Shown here: positions 7,099 to 16,573 of the stretch, piece after piece
Numbering within the stretch: position 1 is the stretch's first letter
How the letters are laid out: each line of letters opens with the position of its first letter
Source of the DNA: Roseibium sp. MMSF_3544
GTDB taxonomy: Bacteria; Pseudomonadota; Alphaproteobacteria; Rhizobiales; Stappiaceae
DNA length: 64,000 nt
Assembly (NCBI RefSeq): GCF_030732845.1
Contig: NZ_JASHKA010000002.1
Coordinates: 372,001 to 436,000 of the forward strand
Direction of reading: 5' to 3'
Made by a program: the position numbers and the translations under genes
Notes under the pieces: generated by a model
Told to the model about the DNA's origin: nothing
The model's input: the letters and a program-made list of their open reading frames with translations, nothing else
The model's database searches: none

Positions 7099-9552
7099 AT
7101 GACAAAACAGAAACTCGTCATCATCGGAAACGGCATGGCGCCGGGCCGGATGCTTGAACACCTGTTCGAAAAGGACAGGGACGCCTACGAAGTCACCATC
7201 TTCAACGCCGAACCCCGGGTGAACTACAACCGCCTGATGCTGTCACCGGTCCTGTCCGGCGAGAAGACCTATGAGGACATCATCACCCACGGCGATGCCT
7301 GGTATGAAGAGCACGGTGTCACGCTGCACAAGTCGGCGCGCGTCTCTGAGATCGACCGCATTGGAAAGACGGTCACGTCTGAGAGCGGTGTAAGCGCGCC
7401 TTACGACAAACTTGTGATCGCGACCGGTTCCAATCCGTTCATCATTCCGTTGCCAGGCAAGGACCTCGACGGTGTTCTGACCTATCGGGACCTGGACGAT
7501 GTTGAGAAAATGCTGGACGCCGCGAAAAGAGGCGGCCGGGCGGTCGTCATAGGTGGCGGACTGCTCGGATTGGAGGCGGCCGCTGGCCTGAAGATGCAGG
7601 GCATGGACGTGACGGTCCTGCACCTGATGCCAACCCTCATGGAACGTCAGCTTGATCCGGCTGCAGGTTTTCTGCTGGAAGAGGAGTTCAAGCGCCGCGG
7701 GATCGATGTGCGCACCAAGGCCAACAGCCACGAGATTGTCGATGACGGCACCGGCAAGGTGAAAGCGATCCGCTTGGACGACGGGACGGAAATCGAAGCA
7801 AGCATTGTTGTCATGGCGGTCGGCATTCGCCCGTCGGCAGACCTGGCGAAAGAGATGTCTCTCGACACCGGTCGGGGTGTCCTTGTCGGAGACGACATGC
7901 GCACCAGCGATCCGGACATCTTCGCGCTGGGCGAATGTGTCGAGCACCGCGGCATGTGTTACGGGCTCGTCGCGCCGCTTTACGAAATGGCGGAAGTCAT
8001 CGCTGAAAACCTTCTGGGTGGCGCGTCCGAGTACACCGGATCGGTGACGGCGACCAAGCTCAAGGTCACGGGTGTCGATCTTTATTCCGCAGGCGACTTT
8101 GCCGAAGGTGACGACCGTGAGGAAATTGTTCTGCGTGACGCTGCTGCCGGCGTCTACAAACGTCTTGTTTTGAAGGACAACAAGATCATAGGCGCGGTGC
8201 TTTACGGCGAAACCGCCGACGGTCCCTGGTTCTTCGATCTCTTGAAAAAACAGTCAGACGTCTCGGAAATGCGCGAGACTTTGATCTTCGGCCAGGCCTA
8301 TCAGGGGGGCGCCCCCCTGGACCCTACGGCGGCCGTTGCAGCCTTGCCGGATGATGCGGAAATCTGCGGCTGCAACGGCGTTTGCAAGGGAAAAATCGTC
8401 GGTGCGATCACCGAGCAAGGACTGACATCGCTTGATGACGTTCGGGCCCACACCAAGGCGTCGGCCTCCTGTGGCACCTGCACCGGGCTGGTTGAACAGC
8501 TCATGCAGGTCACGCTTGGCGAGGCCTACAATCCGGCAGCCGTGACGCCAATGTGCGGCTGCACGCATCTGGGTCACAGCGATGTGCGCCGATTGATCAA
8601 GTCTAAGGGTCTCAAAACCATTCCGCAGGTCATGCAGGAACTGGAATGGACGTCGTCCGGAGGATGTGCCAAGTGCCGTCCCGCGCTGAACTACTATCTC
8701 GTGAGCGATTGGCCGGACGAATACGCGGATGATTATCAGTCCCGTTTCATCAACGAGCGCGTCCACGCGAACATCCAGAAGGACGGAACCTATTCCGTGG
8801 TCCCCAGAATGTGGGGCGGCATGACCTCATCCACGGAACTGAGAGCAATTGCTGACGTCGTCGACAAATTCGACATTCCGACCGTCAAGGTCACAGGTGG
8901 TCAGCGGATCGACATGCTTGGCATCAGGAAGGAAGACCTGCCGGAGGTCTGGGCGGATCTCGGCAAGGCCGGCTTTGTGTCCGGCCATGCCTATGCCAAG
9001 GGACTTCGGACTGTGAAGACTTGTGTGGGCTCGGACTGGTGTCGGTTTGGAACGCAGGATTCTACTGGACTCGGCGTAAAGATCGAGAAGTTCATGTGGG
9101 GCTCCTGGACGCCTGCCAAGGTGAAAATGGCGGTTTCGGGGTGCCCGCGCAATTGTGCCGAGGCAACTTGCAAGGACGTCGGTGTCATCTGTGTCGACAG
9201 CGGTTACGAAATTCATTTCGCCGGAGCGGCCGGTCTCGACATAAAGGGTACCGAAGTTCTCGGTCTGGTGAAGACGGAAGAAGACGCGCTCGAGCACATT
9301 GTCGCGGTGACGCAGATGTACCGCGAACAGGGGCACTATCTGGAACGGATCTACAAGTGGGCCAAGCGGATCGGTTACGACGAGATCCGCAGCCAGATCA
9401 TGGAGGATGCCGAAAAGCGCAAAGCGTATTTCGACCGCTTTGTTTTCAGCCAGAAATTTGCCCAGGTTGACCCGTGGTCCGAGCGCGTGTCCGGCAAGGA
9501 CAAACACGAATTCAGGCCGATGGCAGTCCTGCAAGCGGAGGCAGCCGAATGA
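7099..9552 (+). CDS. nirB: NirB: NADH-dependent assimilatory nitrite reductase large subunit
   Basis: This 817-residue protein reduces nitrite to ammonium with NADH. The N-terminal half is a flavoprotein oxidoreductase with the FAD motif VIIGNGMAPG (about 7-16) and NAD-binding motif VIGGGLLGLEAA (about 150). A BFD-type [2Fe-2S] domain follows with C423, C425/C428, C458 and C461; a second BFD-like segment (TPMCGCTHLGHSDVRR ... GGCAKCRPA) lies behind it. The C-terminal sulfite/nitrite reductase domain holds the siroheme-[4Fe-4S] cysteines C642, C648, C682 and C686. The start is the ATG at 7099 after GGGGAGGAG; the longer frame from 7033 overlaps the ATPase gene. Its stop overlaps the nirD start. 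Confidence 0.96.
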   Translation: MTKQKLVIIGNGMAPGRMLEHLFEKDRDAYEVTIFNAEPRVNYNRLMLSPVLSGEKTYEDIITHGDAWYEEHGVTLHKSARVSEIDRIGKTVTSESGVSAPYDKLVIATGSNPFIIPLPGKDLDGVLTYRDLDDVEKMLDAAKRGGRAVVIGGGLLGLEAAAGLKMQGMDVTVLHLMPTLMERQLDPAAGFLLEEEFKRRGIDVRTKANSHEIVDDGTGKVKAIRLDDGTEIEASIVVMAVGIRPSADLAKEMSLDTGRGVLVGDDMRTSDPDIFALGECVEHRGMCYGLVAPLYEMAEVIAENLLGGASEYTGSVTATKLKVTGVDLYSAGDFAEGDDREEIVLRDAAAGVYKRLVLKDNKIIGAVLYGETADGPWFFDLLKKQSDVSEMRETLIFGQAYQGGAPLDPTAAVAALPDDAEICGCNGVCKGKIVGAITEQGLTSLDDVRAHTKASASCGTCTGLVEQLMQVTLGEAYNPAAVTPMCGCTHLGHSDVRRLIKSKGLKTIPQVMQELEWTSSGGCAKCRPALNYYLVSDWPDEYADDYQSRFINERVHANIQKDGTYSVVPRMWGGMTSSTELRAIADVVDKFDIPTVKVTGGQRIDMLGIRKEDLPEVWADLGKAGFVSGHAYAKGLRTVKTCVGSDWCRFGTQDSTGLGVKIEKFMWGSWTPAKVKMAVSGCPRNCAEATCKDVGVICVDSGYEIHFAGAAGLDIKGTEVLGLVKTEEDALEHIVAVTQMYREQGHYLERIYKWAKRIGYDEIRSQIMEDAEKRKAYFDRFVFSQKFAQVDPWSERVSGKDKHEFRPMAVLQAEAAE

Positions 9553-9893
9553 ACGCGGAAACGAGAAACTGGGTTGCGATCGGCGACCTGTCCGACATCC
9601 CTCGCGAAGGGGCCAGGGTGGTGAAAACCGGTGCGGGCTGCATTGCCGTGTTCCGAACGGTGGAAGACGAAGTCTTTGCGCTCGACGACAGGTGCCCGCA
9701 CAAGGGCGGTCCCCTCAGCCAGGGGATTGTACACGGCACGTCCGTGACCTGCCCGTTACACAATTGGGTCTTCGACCTGGCGACCGGACTGGCGCGCGGC
9801 GCCGACGAAGGGTCCGTGCCGGTGACGGCGGCGAGGGTCGAAAACGGCAAGGTGTTGCTGGCCGCCGATGATCTCGCCCGCCGGGCGAGATGA
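9549..9893 (+). CDS. nirD: NirD: nitrite reductase small subunit, Rieske type
   Basis: This 114-residue protein is the small subunit of NADH nitrite reductase. It has a Rieske-like fold with intact [2Fe-2S] ligands: C49-x-H51 (RCPHKGG) and C68-x2-H71 (CPLHNW). Many NirD proteins have lost these ligands, so this member may really carry a cluster and is close to the Rieske-type group. The ATG at 9549 overlaps the nirB stop in an ATGA arrangement, indicating translational coupling. The stop overlaps an ATG in the nasA frame at 9890. Confidence 0.93.
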   Translation: MNAETRNWVAIGDLSDIPREGARVVKTGAGCIAVFRTVEDEVFALDDRCPHKGGPLSQGIVHGTSVTCPLHNWVFDLATGLARGADEGSVPVTAARVENGKVLLAADDLARRAR

Positions 9894-9970
9894 GTGGAAG
9901 TTTGGACGATGGCACCTGCTCAAGCAGAGAACGGCCGGGTCTGGAGAGGAAAGAAGAAGGAGGGCAGGGG

Positions 9971-12661
9971 GTGACCGCCAATACCGAAACAAAAACGGTC
10001 AAGACCACCTGTCCTTATTGCGGCGTAGGTTGCGGGGTGATTGCCACTCTGCAGCCTGACGGCAAGGTCGGCATCAAAGGCGATCCGGATCACCCGGCCA
10101 ATTTTGGACGGCTGTGCTCGAAGGGCTCGGCCCTCGGTGAAACCCTTTCGATGGAAGACAGGCTGCTTCATCCGGAGATCGCCGGCGAGCGAACCGATTG
10201 GAACACAGCCCTTGACCTGGTCGCAAATACCTTTCGTGACGCGATCCGCGAACACGGTCCCGACAGCGTCGCCTTTTATGTTTCAGGTCAGATCCTGACC
10301 GAAGACTACTATGTCGCCAACAAGCTGATGAAAGGCTTTATCGGCTCAGGCAATATCGACACAAACTCCCGTCTTTGCATGGCCTCGTCGGTCGCTGGTC
10401 ACAAGCGTGCTTTCGGCAGCGATACGGTGCCGGGAACTTACGAGGATCTGGAGACCTGCGACCTTCTTGTGCTCGTCGGGTCCAATCTTGCCTGGTGCCA
10501 TCCGGTTCTGTTCCAGCGGGTCGAAGCCGCCAAATCGGCCAATCCAAATATGCGTGTGGTCGTCATCGATCCGCGCGAAACCGCAACCTGCGCCATTGCG
10601 GATCTGCATCTTGCACTGAAGCCCGATACGGATGTTGCCCTCTTCAACGGTCTGCTGGCGTTTCTAGCAGACACGGACGCATTCGATCCTGCTTATGTTG
10701 CTGCACATACGAACGGATTTGGCGAAGCGCTTGAAGCGGCAGGACCTTGCGAGATCAACCGGATTGCCGAGGAGACCGGTCTGGCGCCCCGGGACGTGGC
10801 GACTTTCTTCACCATGGTCGCAAAGACGCAGAAGACCGTCACGGTCTATAGTCAAGGCGTCAATCAGTCGGTCACCGGCACGGACAAGGTCAACGCGATC
10901 ATCAATACCCATTTGGCAACCGGCCGGATCGGTAAACCGGGTATGGGCCCCTTTTCGGTTACAGGGCAGCCGAATGCGATGGGTGGGCGCGAGGTTGGCG
11001 GTCTCGCCAACATGCTGGCCGCCCATATGGCCATCGAAAATGTTGACCATCGGTCGCTTGTAAAATCGTTCTGGCAGAGCCCCGTGATCGCGGACCATCC
11101 CGGCCTGAAGGCTGTCGATCTCTTCCGCGCCGCTCAGGAAGGCAAGATCAAGGCGCTGTGGATCATGGCAACCAACCCGGTCGACAGCCTGCCGGATGCA
11201 GATGCAGTCGCCGCAGCGCTTGAAACGTGTCCGTTCGTCGTCGTTTCGGACATCACCCGCGCTGCCGACACGGTCGCTTGTGCGGACGTTCTGTTACCCT
11301 CCGCAGGTTGGGGCGAGAAAGACGGCACTGTCACCAATTCCGAGAGGAGGATCTCACGCCAAAGGGCTTTTCTGCCGCTTGCAGAAGAGATGAAGCCCGA
11401 CTGGTGGCAGCTGTGCGAGGTTGCTCAGCGCATGGGGTTCGAGGACGCCTTCGACTATTCGGGACCAGACGCGATCTTTCGCGAACATGCTGCGCTTTCC
11501 GCCCTGGAGAATGACGGGAAACGCGATTTTGACATAGGTGGCCTGGCAAGTCTTCCGAGCGAGAACTACGATGCGCTTGAACCGGTGCAATGGCCATTGC
11601 GGGGGAAACGGGAAAGTCGGACCGACAGCCGTTTCTTTGCGAATGGGAACTTTTACACCGCTGGCGGCAAAGCTTCGTTTGTTCCCGTTAAACAGCGGGA
11701 CATTCAGCGGACCGGACGGCGATATCCTTTCGTGCTCAACACGGGCCGGATCAGGGACCAGTGGCACACGATGACGCGGACAGGGAAAACACCGCGCTTG
11801 TCTTCGCACATTGCCGAGCCCTATGCCGAACTCCATCCTGACGATGCAAAAAAGGCCGGAATTGCCGCCGCGGATCTGATGGAAGTCAAAAGCCCGTATG
11901 GCAGGGTGATCGTGCGTGCACAGGTCACGGAAAGAGCGCAGCGGGGAACCGTCTTCGTTCCGATGCACTGGACTGATCAGGTGAGCTCGAACGGGAGGGT
12001 CGACACTGTCGTCGCACCGGACACGGATCCTGTTTCCGGTCAGCCGGGCTCGAAGTTTACACCGGTTGCATTGCGAAAGATGGAGCTCGAGCAGTATGGC
12101 TTTGCAGTCATGCGCGACAAGCCAGCTCTCTTTGAGGCCGACTATTGGGCGCTCGCGCCGGTTCTGGGTGGCTGGCGCGTCGAGTTCGCCTTCGGGTCTG
12201 CAACAGATCCGGCATCGTTCGGTCGGCGCCTCCTGGGTGCGGACGCGGAAATAATGCAATTCGAGGACCGAAGGTCGGGTCTAGATCGAATTGCCGGCTG
12301 GTCCGGCAACAAGCTTCAGGCTGCCTTCTTTTTCGCATCGGCACCGGTTTCGGTTTCGCGGCAGTGGGCGTGCGCCTTGCTGGAAACCCCGCCAATGCCG
12401 CGGGCTCAGCGCTTCAAGGTGCTCGCCGGGCGCCCACCCGCCAATATCCCGGACAAGGGTGCGATCGTCTGTTCCTGTTTTCAGGTCGGCATTCATGAAA
12501 TCGCTGCTGAGGCGAAAAACGGCGCGGCAACCGTCAGCGCGATCGGAAGCTGCTTGAAGGCCGGGACCAATTGCGGTTCCTGCCGCTCGGAAATCCAGAC
12601 GATTTTGGACACGTTGAACAGGGAAGCGACCGATGCCGGCGACCTCGCGAAAACCGGCTGA
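9971..12661 (+). CDS. nasA: NasA: assimilatory nitrate reductase catalytic subunit (Mo-bisMGD)
   Basis: This cytoplasmic molybdenum enzyme of 896 residues reduces nitrate to nitrite. The N-terminal [4Fe-4S] ligands are C14, C17, C21 and C49 (CPYCGVGCG ... GRLCSKG). Molybdopterin-domain segments follow (SRLCMASSVAGHKRAFG, GSNLAWCHPV, QGVNQSVTGTDKVNAIIN, TGQPNAMGGREVGGLA). The C-terminus (about 834-872) carries a BFD-like [2Fe-2S] domain, CSCFQVG ... GTNCGSC, for internal electron delivery as in many NasA proteins. The start is the GTG at 9971 after AAGGAGG (9957-9963). An ATG at 9890 overlapping nirD's stop would add 27 low-complexity residues but lacks an equal ribosome site. Confidence 0.95.
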   Translation: MTANTETKTVKTTCPYCGVGCGVIATLQPDGKVGIKGDPDHPANFGRLCSKGSALGETLSMEDRLLHPEIAGERTDWNTALDLVANTFRDAIREHGPDSVAFYVSGQILTEDYYVANKLMKGFIGSGNIDTNSRLCMASSVAGHKRAFGSDTVPGTYEDLETCDLLVLVGSNLAWCHPVLFQRVEAAKSANPNMRVVVIDPRETATCAIADLHLALKPDTDVALFNGLLAFLADTDAFDPAYVAAHTNGFGEALEAAGPCEINRIAEETGLAPRDVATFFTMVAKTQKTVTVYSQGVNQSVTGTDKVNAIINTHLATGRIGKPGMGPFSVTGQPNAMGGREVGGLANMLAAHMAIENVDHRSLVKSFWQSPVIADHPGLKAVDLFRAAQEGKIKALWIMATNPVDSLPDADAVAAALETCPFVVVSDITRAADTVACADVLLPSAGWGEKDGTVTNSERRISRQRAFLPLAEEMKPDWWQLCEVAQRMGFEDAFDYSGPDAIFREHAALSALENDGKRDFDIGGLASLPSENYDALEPVQWPLRGKRESRTDSRFFANGNFYTAGGKASFVPVKQRDIQRTGRRYPFVLNTGRIRDQWHTMTRTGKTPRLSSHIAEPYAELHPDDAKKAGIAAADLMEVKSPYGRVIVRAQVTERAQRGTVFVPMHWTDQVSSNGRVDTVVAPDTDPVSGQPGSKFTPVALRKMELEQYGFAVMRDKPALFEADYWALAPVLGGWRVEFAFGSATDPASFGRRLLGADAEIMQFEDRRSGLDRIAGWSGNKLQAAFFFASAPVSVSRQWACALLETPPMPRAQRFKVLAGRPPANIPDKGAIVCSCFQVGIHEIAAEAKNGAATVSAIGSCLKAGTNCGSCRSEIQTILDTLNREATDAGDLAKTG

Positions 12662-13838
12662 CCGGCGGCGAAGGCGGGCTCCTGCACGCATTGAAAGTCT
12701 GGCGACTCTGCCGCTTTTCTTCACGCTTGAAGGGCGTAGGGTGGTTGTCGCCGGAGGGTCGGATGCAGCTGCCTGGAAGGCGGAATTGCTGGCTGCAGCC
12801 GGTGCGGAGGTCCACGTTTTCGCGGAGCAATTGGAAGAAACCTTCTCGACCCTTGTCTCCAATGGAACTGTAAAGGGAAGCATCGTTCATCACAGGCGTA
12901 TCTGGAGCGTGGATTGCTTTGAGGGTGCGGCGCTGGCGATTGCGGACGCTGCAAACGAGGGTGAGGCGCGGGCCTTCTATTGTGCGGCCCGGTCCGCAGG
13001 CGTGCCGGTGAATGTCATCGACACGCCGCGCTACTGCGAGTTTCAGTTTGGTTCGATCGTCAACCGGTCCCCGGTTGTGATCGGGATCTCGACGAATGGC
13101 GTTGCGCCGATCCTCGGTCAGGCGATCCGGCGCCGCATCGAAACGATGCTGCCATTGTCACTGCGCGACTGGGCGGCGCTTGCCGGACGCATCCGGAAAC
13201 GTGTTTTGACGAACCTGTCAGCCGGAGCGGAGCGCCGCCGCTTCTGGGAGCGCTTCACGGCTCAGGCGTTTTCTGCGGATACCACGCCGGAAACCTTTGA
13301 ATTTGAAGGCTTGGCAGAATTTCTAGAAGACGCGGATAATGCGCCGGGGGGAAAGGTAAGCCTGGTGGATGTCTGTCCAGGCGATGTCGAAAACCTGACA
13401 TTGAAAGCCATGCGCCTGTTGCAATCCGCCGACGTGATCCTGTTCGACGACGAAATTGAGGACGCCGTTCTTGAACTTGCACGGCGGGAAGCAGAGCGAA
13501 TATCGGTCGGACGCTGCGACAACTCAAACAGCGTTGCACGCGAGAGGGCATTCGACCTGATGGTCACACTCGTCCGGCAAAAGAAACATGTCGTGCGCCT
13601 CAAGTCGGCAGGCGCTGACGGTTTCAGCTCTTCGTCCAAGGACGTGAAACGGCTTATCGAGGCGAGTGTCCAGGTAACCCATATCCCAGGGGTCGCAGGC
13701 AACACGTTTGGCGACCCTGAACCCGATCAGGCGATAATCAAGAGTGATCAACGGCCTCTTTCCGGGACTTTGGCGCAAAGTGGGCAAACCAACAAACTGC
13801 CCGAAAAGAGCTCACCACAGCTGTTGTCTTTCAACTGA
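12633..13838 (+). CDS. cysG: CysG-like siroheme synthase with degenerate, truncated SUMT half
   Basis: This 401-residue protein should make siroheme for NirB. The N-terminal half (about residues 25-215) is a precorrin-2 dehydrogenase/ferrochelatase domain with the NAD-binding stretch LPLFFTLEGRRVVVAGG and a segment with NRSPVVIGISTNGVAPILGQAIR typical of CysG/Met8p. The C-terminal half begins like the SUMT methyltransferase (VSLVDVCPGDVENLTLKAM), but the SAM-binding GAGPGD is DVCPGD, the RLKGGDPFIFGRG motif is RLKSAGADGFSSSS, and the protein stops about 110 residues short of a full SUMT domain. Methylation of uroporphyrinogen must then come from elsewhere. It overlaps nasA by 29 bp. The N-terminal function is fairly sure. 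Confidence 0.88.
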   Translation: MPATSRKPADRRRRRAPARIESLATLPLFFTLEGRRVVVAGGSDAAAWKAELLAAAGAEVHVFAEQLEETFSTLVSNGTVKGSIVHHRRIWSVDCFEGAALAIADAANEGEARAFYCAARSAGVPVNVIDTPRYCEFQFGSIVNRSPVVIGISTNGVAPILGQAIRRRIETMLPLSLRDWAALAGRIRKRVLTNLSAGAERRRFWERFTAQAFSADTTPETFEFEGLAEFLEDADNAPGGKVSLVDVCPGDVENLTLKAMRLLQSADVILFDDEIEDAVLELARREAERISVGRCDNSNSVARERAFDLMVTLVRQKKHVVRLKSAGADGFSSSSKDVKRLIEASVQVTHIPGVAGNTFGDPEPDQAIIKSDQRPLSGTLAQSGQTNKLPEKSSPQLLSFN

Positions 13839-13949
13839 CCACTGACTATGGCGTTGGAGAGCACTCCCGATGAGAAGGATGACACACACACTTCAGCGAG
13901 TTGTCCTGAACGAGGCAGATCGGATCTCCTGCTCATGAACCCACTGGGT

Positions 13950-13981
13950 TTAGGTTTCGGAACCTAAGGTTTGAACCTTAG
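13950..13981. promoter_or_regulatory. two overlapping palindromes upstream of the H-NS-like gene
   Basis: TTAGGTT-TCGG-AACCTAA (13950-13967) overlaps CTAAGGTT-TG-AACCTTAG (13964-13981), sharing CTAA. Each is a perfect dyad and they cannot both fold at once. They lie about 110-140 bp before the ATG at 14089 and could be an operator or an RNA switch. No regulator is assigned. Confidence 0.5.
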
Positions 13982-14088
13982 ATTGCATGTTGGGATTATT
14001 AACTGAAAGAGCCGGCGAGCCTTTGACAAAGCGCTCATTTCGGAAAGAGTATGTCCTCAGGGGCCAAACCCGATTTAGGAGGACAAGA

Positions 14089-14460
14089 ATGACCGGGAAG
14101 AAGAAGCTTGATCTTGGCGACATGACAATTGAGTTCTTCAAGGAAATTCCGCTTGAGGAACAGCATAAATTGAGAGAGCGCATTGATGAGAGCATAAGAC
14201 AAACCGCCAAAGGGCTTCTCGATCTGGCAAAGAAGGAACGTGACGCCAAGCAGAAGGAAGTGGATGAGCTTGAGAGACTGGCCGGTATCGCGTCCTCCAA
14301 ACCGGCTTCAGGCAAGGTCAGAACCACACTCCCGCCAAAGTATCGTAGCAAGAAAGACGCTGCAAAAACATGGAGTGGCAAAGGCCACACACCCGGCTGG
14401 CTCAAGGACGAAATGGCGAAAGCCGGTAAGGAAAAGGATCATTTTCTGATCAAGAAATGA
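14089..14460 (+). CDS. H-NS family nucleoid protein
   Basis: This 123-residue DNA-binding protein has an N-terminal charged helical region (about 14-65, rich in E/K/R, likely the oligomerising coiled coil) and a C-terminal H-NS-type DNA-binding motif: PPKYRSKKDAAKTWSGKGHTPGWL (about 82-105), including the conserved W-SG-G-P-W pattern. H-NS-type proteins bind AT-rich or curved DNA and silence foreign genes. Start: ATG at 14089 after AGGAGG (14077-14082); a frame extending to 13987 would cover the palindromic upstream region and is rejected. The gene stands alone, with nested palindromes upstream and a strong terminator downstream. Confidence 0.9.
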   Translation: MTGKKKLDLGDMTIEFFKEIPLEEQHKLRERIDESIRQTAKGLLDLAKKERDAKQKEVDELERLAGIASSKPASGKVRTTLPPKYRSKKDAAKTWSGKGHTPGWLKDEMAKAGKEKDHFLIKK

Positions 14461-14473
14461 GCTTCTCAATCAG

Positions 14474-14509
14474 CCCCTCTCATGCCAGTGAGAGGGGTTC
14501 TTTTCTTTC
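14474..14509 (+). terminator. intrinsic terminator of the H-NS-like gene
   Basis: CCCCTCTCA (14474-14482), loop TGCCAG, TGAGAGGGG (14489-14497), followed by a T-rich run TTCTTTTCTTTC. It starts 13 bp after the stop codon. Confidence 0.9.
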
Positions 14510-14658
14510 AAACGGCGAGCGTGACACTGTGACCAATCGCTGTTGTTTTCGGACCAGAGCGTAGGATCTTGCCTCACGCATTTACGATGGTGAGTGGCTC
14601 TCTTCGTCCATTGGCACACAGATAAATGGTTTTTTGAGAGTACGACCTAAGGAAGAAT

Positions 14659-16551
14659 ATGCCTGGCTGGATACTGTCGAGGAAAATGTCGGTCGCGTTG
14701 TTGGTCGCAATATCCTTCGCCGTCTTTCTAGCCTTTGCCCTGCTACGGTTTCTGGGAGTGTTGCAGTCTCTGGAATTGACTCACTACGACTTCGCTCTCT
14801 CCAGCCTGGCTGACCAGGACCAGACACCTGATGTCGTGATCGTTGCCGTGGAAGAAGCCGATCTCGGTGTATGGGGATGGCCGCTTTCAGATTTGCGCCT
14901 GGCACAGCTCGCCCAGGCAGCTCTTGACGCAAATGCGAAAGTGGTCGGCATAGACATTTACCGGGATCGCTCCGTCCAACCCGGGTCAGAAGACCTGAAC
15001 CAGGTTTTGCAAGACGCTCGCGTCATAACAATCGCAAAACTCAGTCAGGACGGCGGCATCCTCATTCAGGCCCCGGCGCAATCGGCGCGGGCAGGAACAT
15101 TTGGCTTTTCCGACGTGCCTCTCGATGTCGACGGAGTGGCCAGGCGAACACTCCTCGTTGTAACCGATGGGGAAGAGCTGCGACTGTCCTTCCCGATGAA
15201 AATCGCGATGACGGCCCTCGGCTACGATGACCCGAAGCCGAATCCGGACGAGCCGGAAACCATTATGTTCGGCAACACGCCAATTGCACGTCTATCAACG
15301 GGTTTTGGAAGCTATTCCGGCCTCGATGCGACCGGTTATCAGATCATGACCCGTCACGAGCACAAGCTGCCTGTCGCTCCCATTTTCAATGCAGGCGACG
15401 TGCTCGACGGAACTGTTCCAAAAAGCGCTCTTGAAGGCAAAGTGGTGCTGATCGGTCTGATCAGCGAAACGATCAAGGACCATTTCGAGACGCCGGTAAA
15501 CCGCTATACCGGCGCTCGGTTCGTGCACGGTCTTCAGCTTCACGCTGCCGTTGTGCAACAGCTCCTGGATCATGCTTCGGACCGCTTGCGACCTGTGTCC
15601 GATGTGTCCACGACACTTCAGAACGTATTGATCGCCCTTGCATCGTTGATTGGCGCTGCAATTGCTCTGTTTGTGCGTGGTGGTGCGCTGACGATACTCG
15701 TCGGTCTGGCAGGCGCAATGCTGGTTCTGGTGGGCATGTCTGCTACTCTGACGTTTGGTGTCTGGCTTCCGGCCGTCCCCGTGACACTTGCCTGGCTGGC
15801 GTCGTTCTCAATCTCCTTTGCCATTGTTTCGATTGCAGCAAGGCGTCAACGTTCGATGATGTCAAAGCTGTTTCAAAGCCAGCTTTCGCCGGAACTCTCT
15901 CAAGAAATCTGGCAGCAGCGGGAAAAGATCCTGGTTGGCGGCAAGCCCGTTCCGCGCAAACTGAACGTCAGTCTTCTTTATGCTGATATTGCCGGCTCAA
16001 CGCGCGTGAGCGGTATCGCCAAACCCGAAGACTTTGTGAAATGGATCAGCACAGTCCTTGATGCTCTGGGGGCAGATGCGGCACGTCACAAGGGCTTTGT
16101 CGAGAAATACACCGGTGACGGCATTCTCGTCGCCTTTGGTGCGCCTCTGCCTGACCCCGGAGAAACAGCAGATCAGGCGAATGCCCGGGCAGCGTGCAAC
16201 TGTGCTCTTGCAATGCGTGAAACCATCCGCCGGCTGAATGCGAAGAATGTGACGGGCTGGCCCTATCACTTGCGAGTCGGGCTGCACTGCGGCGAAGTGT
16301 TCGGCGGAGCGATCGGTGGATCGCATGGCATGAAATACAATCTTATCGGGAACACGGTGAATACCGCTGCACGCATTGAGAGCTTCGGCAAGCAGGTGAA
16401 AGATCGACATGATGATGACGTAACGGTATGTTGTTCTGAAGAATATGCACAGCTTTTGGGTGAGTTCGCCAGGCTCGAGCACGCCGGAGAATTGCTGCAC
16501 GACGACGGTCGGAACAAGCACAAGATATTTCTGATTAAGGACTTGCTTTAG
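14659..16551 (+). CDS. CHASE2-domain adenylate cyclase (class III)
   Basis: This 630-residue membrane sensor begins with one N-terminal transmembrane helix (about 8-32). A periplasmic CHASE2 domain follows (about 40-320, with LTHYDFALSSLADQ, VVIVAVEEADLGVWGWPL and VVGIDIYRDR). Then come three hydrophobic helices (about 330-395) and a C-terminal class III nucleotide cyclase domain with metal-binding Asp443 (ADIAGSTR) and Asp487 (GDGILVAFG). It should make cAMP in response to an extracytoplasmic signal. The ATG at 14659 follows AAGGAAG. It is followed after 22 bp by a DUF928-type gene, a pairing seen in other genomes, so the two may act together at the envelope. Confidence 0.9.
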   Translation: MPGWILSRKMSVALLVAISFAVFLAFALLRFLGVLQSLELTHYDFALSSLADQDQTPDVVIVAVEEADLGVWGWPLSDLRLAQLAQAALDANAKVVGIDIYRDRSVQPGSEDLNQVLQDARVITIAKLSQDGGILIQAPAQSARAGTFGFSDVPLDVDGVARRTLLVVTDGEELRLSFPMKIAMTALGYDDPKPNPDEPETIMFGNTPIARLSTGFGSYSGLDATGYQIMTRHEHKLPVAPIFNAGDVLDGTVPKSALEGKVVLIGLISETIKDHFETPVNRYTGARFVHGLQLHAAVVQQLLDHASDRLRPVSDVSTTLQNVLIALASLIGAAIALFVRGGALTILVGLAGAMLVLVGMSATLTFGVWLPAVPVTLAWLASFSISFAIVSIAARRQRSMMSKLFQSQLSPELSQEIWQQREKILVGGKPVPRKLNVSLLYADIAGSTRVSGIAKPEDFVKWISTVLDALGADAARHKGFVEKYTGDGILVAFGAPLPDPGETADQANARAACNCALAMRETIRRLNAKNVTGWPYHLRVGLHCGEVFGGAIGGSHGMKYNLIGNTVNTAARIESFGKQVKDRHDDDVTVCCSEEYAQLLGEFARLEHAGELLHDDGRNKHKIFLIKDLL

Positions 16552-16573
16552 AAATGTTCGGTTGGGCATCTCG

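Noticed and set aside
13870..13938. 22-codon frame before the H-NS-like gene
   Set aside because: Weak ribosome site, no recognised features and too short to support without conservation data.
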